Below are positions 60,035 to 64,000 of a DNA stretch of 64,000 nucleotides, in pieces. The position numbers were made by a program, and so were the translations under genes. The DNA comes from Brachynemurus nebulosus (Eukaryota > Arthropoda > Insecta > Neuroptera > Myrmeleontidae). The stretch is from the NCBI GenBank assembly GCA_035578155.1, contig JAPWDM010000001.1:73726062-73790061 (forward strand), given 5' to 3'. Every line of letters begins with the position of its first letter. Position 1 is the stretch's first letter. Under the pieces are notes generated by a model, which saw only the letters and a program-made list of their open reading frames with translations, was not told where the DNA came from and ran no database searches.

Positions 60035-61183
60035 GGGGTACCCATAAGTAATCAATTATTTCATTGATAACCAAATAAAAGATTTTATTTTTTATTTAAT
60101 TGAAGACATCAATGAATGAAGGTGTTATGTCACATTTTTATAATTTTACAGTAGAAGCGTTTGAAAGTTTTTATTTACATATACTTCCCATGCAATAGCA
60201 CATGTTTATTATTGAATTTCTGCAAAACTATTGGACGAAATGAAACCAAATTTGAATATATGATACTTCGGCATAGAATATTTCGAAATTTGGCAAAAAA
60301 TGAACTTTTGAAAAAATTTGACATAACACCTTCATCCATTGATGTCTTCAATTATACATTTAGTCAATTATGTAACCTCTGTCGTTATCGAGGACCTTTT
60401 GCCATTTTGTTGACAGAATTTCAATCCCTGGTTCATAAAATTCAATTGGTTTTGACGAAAAAAATGATTCTAGGTGAGGTCGCACATGAACGATGTTTTT
60501 AAAATTTTTATTTCTTAGAGAATATTTCATGGATCGGAATAAATGAAAGTCAGATGGCGGTATATCTAGAGAATAAGGAGGATGTAGTAACACTCCCCAA
60601 TTCAGCTGCCTTATTTTTGTTGAGTTAATTTTTTCTGCATAAGGCCTGACATTGTCGTGCTGTAGTATGACACTTTTTCAAAAATGACGAGAGCTGGCCG
60701 TTTTATCAACAGTTCGTTATGTAATCTATCTAATTGTTGGCAATACAATTCAGCTGTAACTGTTTCCTCCGGCTTTAGCAGCTTAAAATGAACTATTCCT
60801 ATCTCTATCGAATTATTCGATCACTGTCGGATAATTCAAAATCACCACTGGGAAATTTTCTAAATCAACGCTGACGCTTACTGACATTCAGTACGTTCTC
60901 ATACACATCACAAATTTCTTTTGTTGCAATCGTTCCATTAAAACCCGATCAAAAATGAAAAAGCATGCAATGACGTAAATGTTCTTCTGTTGATTGATTG
61001 TCTCCCATTTTGAATAATGTATTATGTCTTATGTAAGAAAACTTAAATTTTTATTATGAACACAAAGTCAAGGTCGCGTGCCGCAGTATTACGCACTAAA
61101 AAGCATGTTAACAAGTCAACACTCTGAATTAAACCGAAGCAAAAATTCCTAATTAAAAATAATTGGTTACTTATGGGTACCCC
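60035..61183 (-). mobile_element. Mariner transposon with both ends, internally decayed
   Basis: The termini GGGGTACCCATAAGTAA match in inverted orientation at both ends, with TA at 60033-60034 and 61184-61185. The 1149-bp length is slightly below the usual 1.3 kb, which fits the internal deletion seen in the transposase. Confidence 0.9.
60360..61007 (-). pseudogene. Mariner transposase, frameshifted and deleted
   Basis: From ATG 61007 the minus strand gives a STEEHLRHCMLFHF start, then ATKEICDVYENV and FRKFPSGDFELSD, the helix-turn-helix of mariner transposases. After a deletion that removes the first catalytic aspartate it resumes with VHFKLLKPEETVTAELYCQQ. It then shows the HDN region near 60655 in another frame, LLHPPYSLDIPPSDFHLFRS, and the C terminus WQKVLDNDRGYI. 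Several stops and frameshifts are present. It cannot encode active enzyme, but its ends could still be mobilised. Confidence 0.88.
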
Positions 61184-62107
61184 TAATATATTATAATAAT
61201 AAACATAATATTATTATGTGAAAAACGAATGCTACTTACACATACATATAAAAGTTAACTAAGTGTGTATTTCATACACAATAAATCAGGGTTCCGTAGT
61301 ACCTGCTACTATTTTTTGCGGTTGTGCAACCTATGGTATTTTTTACGGTTTATTATGCAAATAAATAAATTACTTGACAATGTTATTTGCACTAGTGTTA
61401 CCGAAAAGCCAATTAAGTGATAATTTGATTCCTTACAAATCACATCGACTATGAATTACAATAACTCTGAAATGAGTTATAAAAAAAAAAAATTGTTAAA
61501 AGAACCTTAGTTTGATTTTAAGGGATTTTTCTAATGATATACTGCACAATAAGATACATGGAATTATTTTTGAAATTAGTTACAAAAAATTAAAATTTTA
61601 TCAATTTTTCAACATTTCTCTTAATAATTTGGATTTTAATTTTTGGAAGACGTTATCTAATTTTAAAATATACTTTCATATAAAATGTCACTTACTGGGA
61701 ACCATTTTTATGTCATCGAAGGATGACATATTAACATTGTTGTGTGATCATAGTGGGGGAAACATTATTATATGTAGAGTTGTACATCCATATTGAATAA
61801 ACGCAAGAGGGCTGTAGAGTTGTACATGCATACTGAATAAACGCAAGAGGGCTGTATTCTCACTGTACTTAAAAAACGAGCCAAAAAATCATAAATATAC
61901 ACTTTCACTGAGGTGACATTACTTAGTGCGTGTCAAAAACACGCACTTGACGAATTTTTTCGTATTTATAAATAAGGGTTTCGAAATTTTTCTTCGGGGC
62001 CTTGAATGACTGTATTTTTATGGGTATCGTAGGTACATAATTTTAAATTTATTATTTTTATGAGGACTAAAAAAAAATTCTTTGGCTTTTTCTATTACTA
62101 TTACATA
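61184..62107. other. AT-rich DNA, no gene seen
   Basis: The frame at 61512-61796 (94 codons) shows no known domain. A 40-bp tandem duplication is listed separately. Confidence 0.45.
61774..61853. repeat. 40-bp tandem duplication
   Basis: Two adjacent 40-bp units (GTAGAGTTGTACAT ... CGCAAGAGGGCT) differ at two positions. Confidence 0.93.
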
Positions 62108-62359
62108 TCGCGCGTTTTCTGTCTCAACCTCGTATCTGAAAAATCCCAATTTTTGGACACACAAACAAAACGTATTTAAATCTGGATCTTCATCGCTATG
62201 AACTTAAGATTTATGCTAATTACACCCATTGATGTTGGCTACCTATATATATAAATATATATAGATAAGTATATGTATAAATACATTATTTAATATGATT
62301 TTTGTGTGTCCTAAAACATGTAGTTTTTGATATACGAGATTGAGACAGAAAACGCGCGA
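62108..62359. mobile_element. MITE with TCGCGCGTTTTCTGTCTCAA ends
   Basis: The terminal inverted repeats (about 33 bp) are flanked by TA at 62106-62107 and 62360-62361. The centre is AT-rich and non-coding. Confidence 0.85.
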
Positions 62360-62898
62360 TATACACATTCATATACATAACAGATAATGACCTAATGACT
62401 TACTAACCTATATTTTTATACAGCTGTTTTTCATGTACAATGACCTACAAAAATTTTAGAAAAATTCTAATTAATTGTTTAGAATGAATTTTTTTTAAAG
62501 AAATTTTTAAACCTGATGTAAGTCAAAGATATTAAATTACTGGAGTCGTTTGCAGATGTTTGCCAAATTTATAAGTATGAAATATTACCTGCAATTGTTT
62601 TATTACAAAATATGTTCAATTATTTTTGTACGCTACTGTACACTTAATTTCAAAAGATTCGGTAAACATATTTTGTTGACGAAAAGTTTAACATTCAAAA
62701 AAACAAAAACAAAAAATATGTTAGGTAGTCAGAGTCTGATTAAGGATTTTTTTCTAGGGGCCATTTTTTAATAAGTTTTTGACGATCAAATATTTTTGAA
62801 ATGAAACTTGATCGGGACAAATTAACTAGCAAAACTTAATTAGTAAACTGAGACCTTTCTCCCCTTATTTTTCGGAGACTTATTTAATTTCCACCCTG

Positions 62899-62904
<6 letters not shown>
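62360..62904. other. AT-rich DNA, no gene seen
   Basis: The frame at 62550-62771 is not recognised. Confidence 0.45.

Positions 62905-62969
<65 letters not shown>
62905..62969. repeat. (TA)n microsatellite
   Basis: About 65 bp of TA repeat abutting the family A block TGTCCGCACGACAACTGAAG. Confidence 0.96.
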
Positions 62970-62973
<4 letters not shown>

Positions 62974-63050
62974 GCACGACAACTGAAGAACGAAATATCT
63001 TATTTTTAAGAAATTTCCTGAAAACGTTGGAAGTTTATATATATATATAC
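62970..63050. mobile_element. Family A fragment
   Basis: GTCCGCACGACAACTGAAGA, TTTTTAAGAAATTTCCTG and AAAACGTTGGAAG match the arm of the foldback at 63388. The rest is missing, and a second short TA stretch follows. Confidence 0.65.
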
Positions 63051-63387
63051 CGCCACCTCGTATATAATACTATCCCTATAAGAATAATTTAGTTTTTCTT
63101 TTAATTAAATAAATTCTTTAATTTAATATTTTGACAAAGGCACATTAACAAATACAATATCTTAAGCATTTATGTCCAATCGCCTTCAAATTAATCTTGT
63201 AAATAATCGTCTGGGTAATATGTCTTTTAAAATATTCGTCTTGAAAAATACGTCTTTTATAAGTTGTCTTTTATAAGACGACGTCCTGAGTTGTCTTTAT
63301 ATATCGTCTTCAAAATACGTCTCTATTTTTTTATCATAGCTAACTTAACATTATTGCTCAATTTTTAGAACAATTGTAAATTAATTA
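63051..63387. other. AT-rich DNA with repeated CGTCTT motifs
   Basis: CGTCTT or GTCTTTTA-type pieces recur six or more times in 63205-63325, mixed with TTATAAGACGAC. No gene is seen. Confidence 0.45.
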
Positions 63388-63874
63388 AAATACCCTTGTC
63401 GCAGTATCCTGCATAACATAGCGAATTTCAATTTACAAAAGTACGTTTTTCTGGGAGACTGGTTGAAGAGTAATTGTAAATAAAAAAAACCTTCTTTATG
63501 TGATTGTTCCGCCTCATTCCGCCAAATTTTTTTCACAAAAAATGTCCAAAACACCGTAAACGTTTTCACGAAATTTCTTAAAAATAAGATGTTTCGTTCT
63601 TGAGTTATCGTGCGGACACTTAGTAAACATATATATAAATGTGTCCGCACGATAGCTCAAGAACGAAACATTTTATTTTTAAGAAATTTCGTGAAAACGT
63701 TTACGGTGTTTTGGACATTTTTCGTGAAAAAAATTTGACGGAAGGAGGCGGAAAAATCACATAAAGAAGGTTTTTTTATTTACAATTACTCTATATCGAC
63801 TAGTTTCCGAGAAAAACGTACTTTTGTAAATGGAAATTCGCTATGTTATGCAGGATGCTGCGACAGGGGTATTT
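63388..63874. mobile_element. Near-perfect foldback of two family A arms
   Basis: The arms 63388-63619 and 63641-63874 are inverted copies of about 232 bp with few differences. Outer ends are AAATACCC; the inner ends GTGCGGACAC and GTGTCCGCAC face each other across a 21-bp loop containing ATATATAT. Each arm contains CATAACATAGCGAATTTC and TTTCGTTCTTGAGTTATCGT or their complements, the same blocks seen at single ends elsewhere. Confidence 0.9.
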
Positions 63875-64000
63875 AATTTCTATATTGTAATATTAAATAT
63901 GCTATTTAAATTGGCTATAAAATATGCTATTTGATGTTATTTTTGAGTTAAATCTTGTAGATCCACTTTTACATACAATTGATTTGATCTTTCCATTCAT

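Noticed and set aside
61512..61796. 94-codon plus-strand frame
   Set aside because: A/T-driven composition, no domain, and it ends in a tandem duplication.

Overview
The window looks like AT-rich genomic DNA of an insect. The evidence is a complete four-exon cytochrome P450 of CYP6 type with GT-AG introns, together with a repeat load of BEL/Pao, mariner, Tc1, pogo-like, piggyBac-like, hAT-like and Penelope-like sequences. The species cannot be fixed from the sequence. No bacterial features, rRNA genes or convincing tRNA genes were seen.

Layout. 1-11 kb: gene-poor DNA with small DNA transposons, a MADF-domain relic (5591-5857) and a foldback element carrying a tandem array (8131-9179). 11.0-22.1 kb: a nest of transposons. 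A recent BEL/Pao retrotransposon (12356-20096; 1764-codon gag-pol ORF; LTRs differing at 2 of 832 positions) sits in a piggyBac-like element flanked by TTAA (12237-20907). That element sits in a long-inverted-repeat element (11416-21950), and the two halves of a dead mariner transposase lie outside. 22-31 kb: repeats, including one copy of a 1.7-kb repeat carrying a truncated, catalytically damaged Tc1 transposase fused to repeat sequence. 31.47-44.42 kb: the P450 gene (522 residues); introns of 2.8 and 8.5 kb are packed with transposon remnants. 44.6-45.5 kb: a decayed Penelope-like reverse transcriptase. 46-64 kb: further foldback elements and short non-autonomous transposons, a second copy of the 1.7-kb repeat, a decayed mariner with intact ends (60035-61183) and a near-perfect foldback (63388-63874).

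In the entries, 'family A' is a dispersed element with one end near TAGCGAATTTCCA, another near CTATGTTATGCAGG...TGCGACAGGGGTATT, and a third conserved block (TCCGCACGATAACTC-like) that usually abuts a (TA)n run. Eleven (TA)n runs longer than 50 bp occur, and many abut the TA target site of a mariner-type or family A element.

Only two genes look able to make a full product: the P450, the only likely host gene, and the BEL/Pao polyprotein. No concerted new pathway is visible. The unusual content is structural: nested insertions, a possible spliced leader in the retrotransposon, TA microsatellites coupled to transposon ends, and several perfect palindromes.
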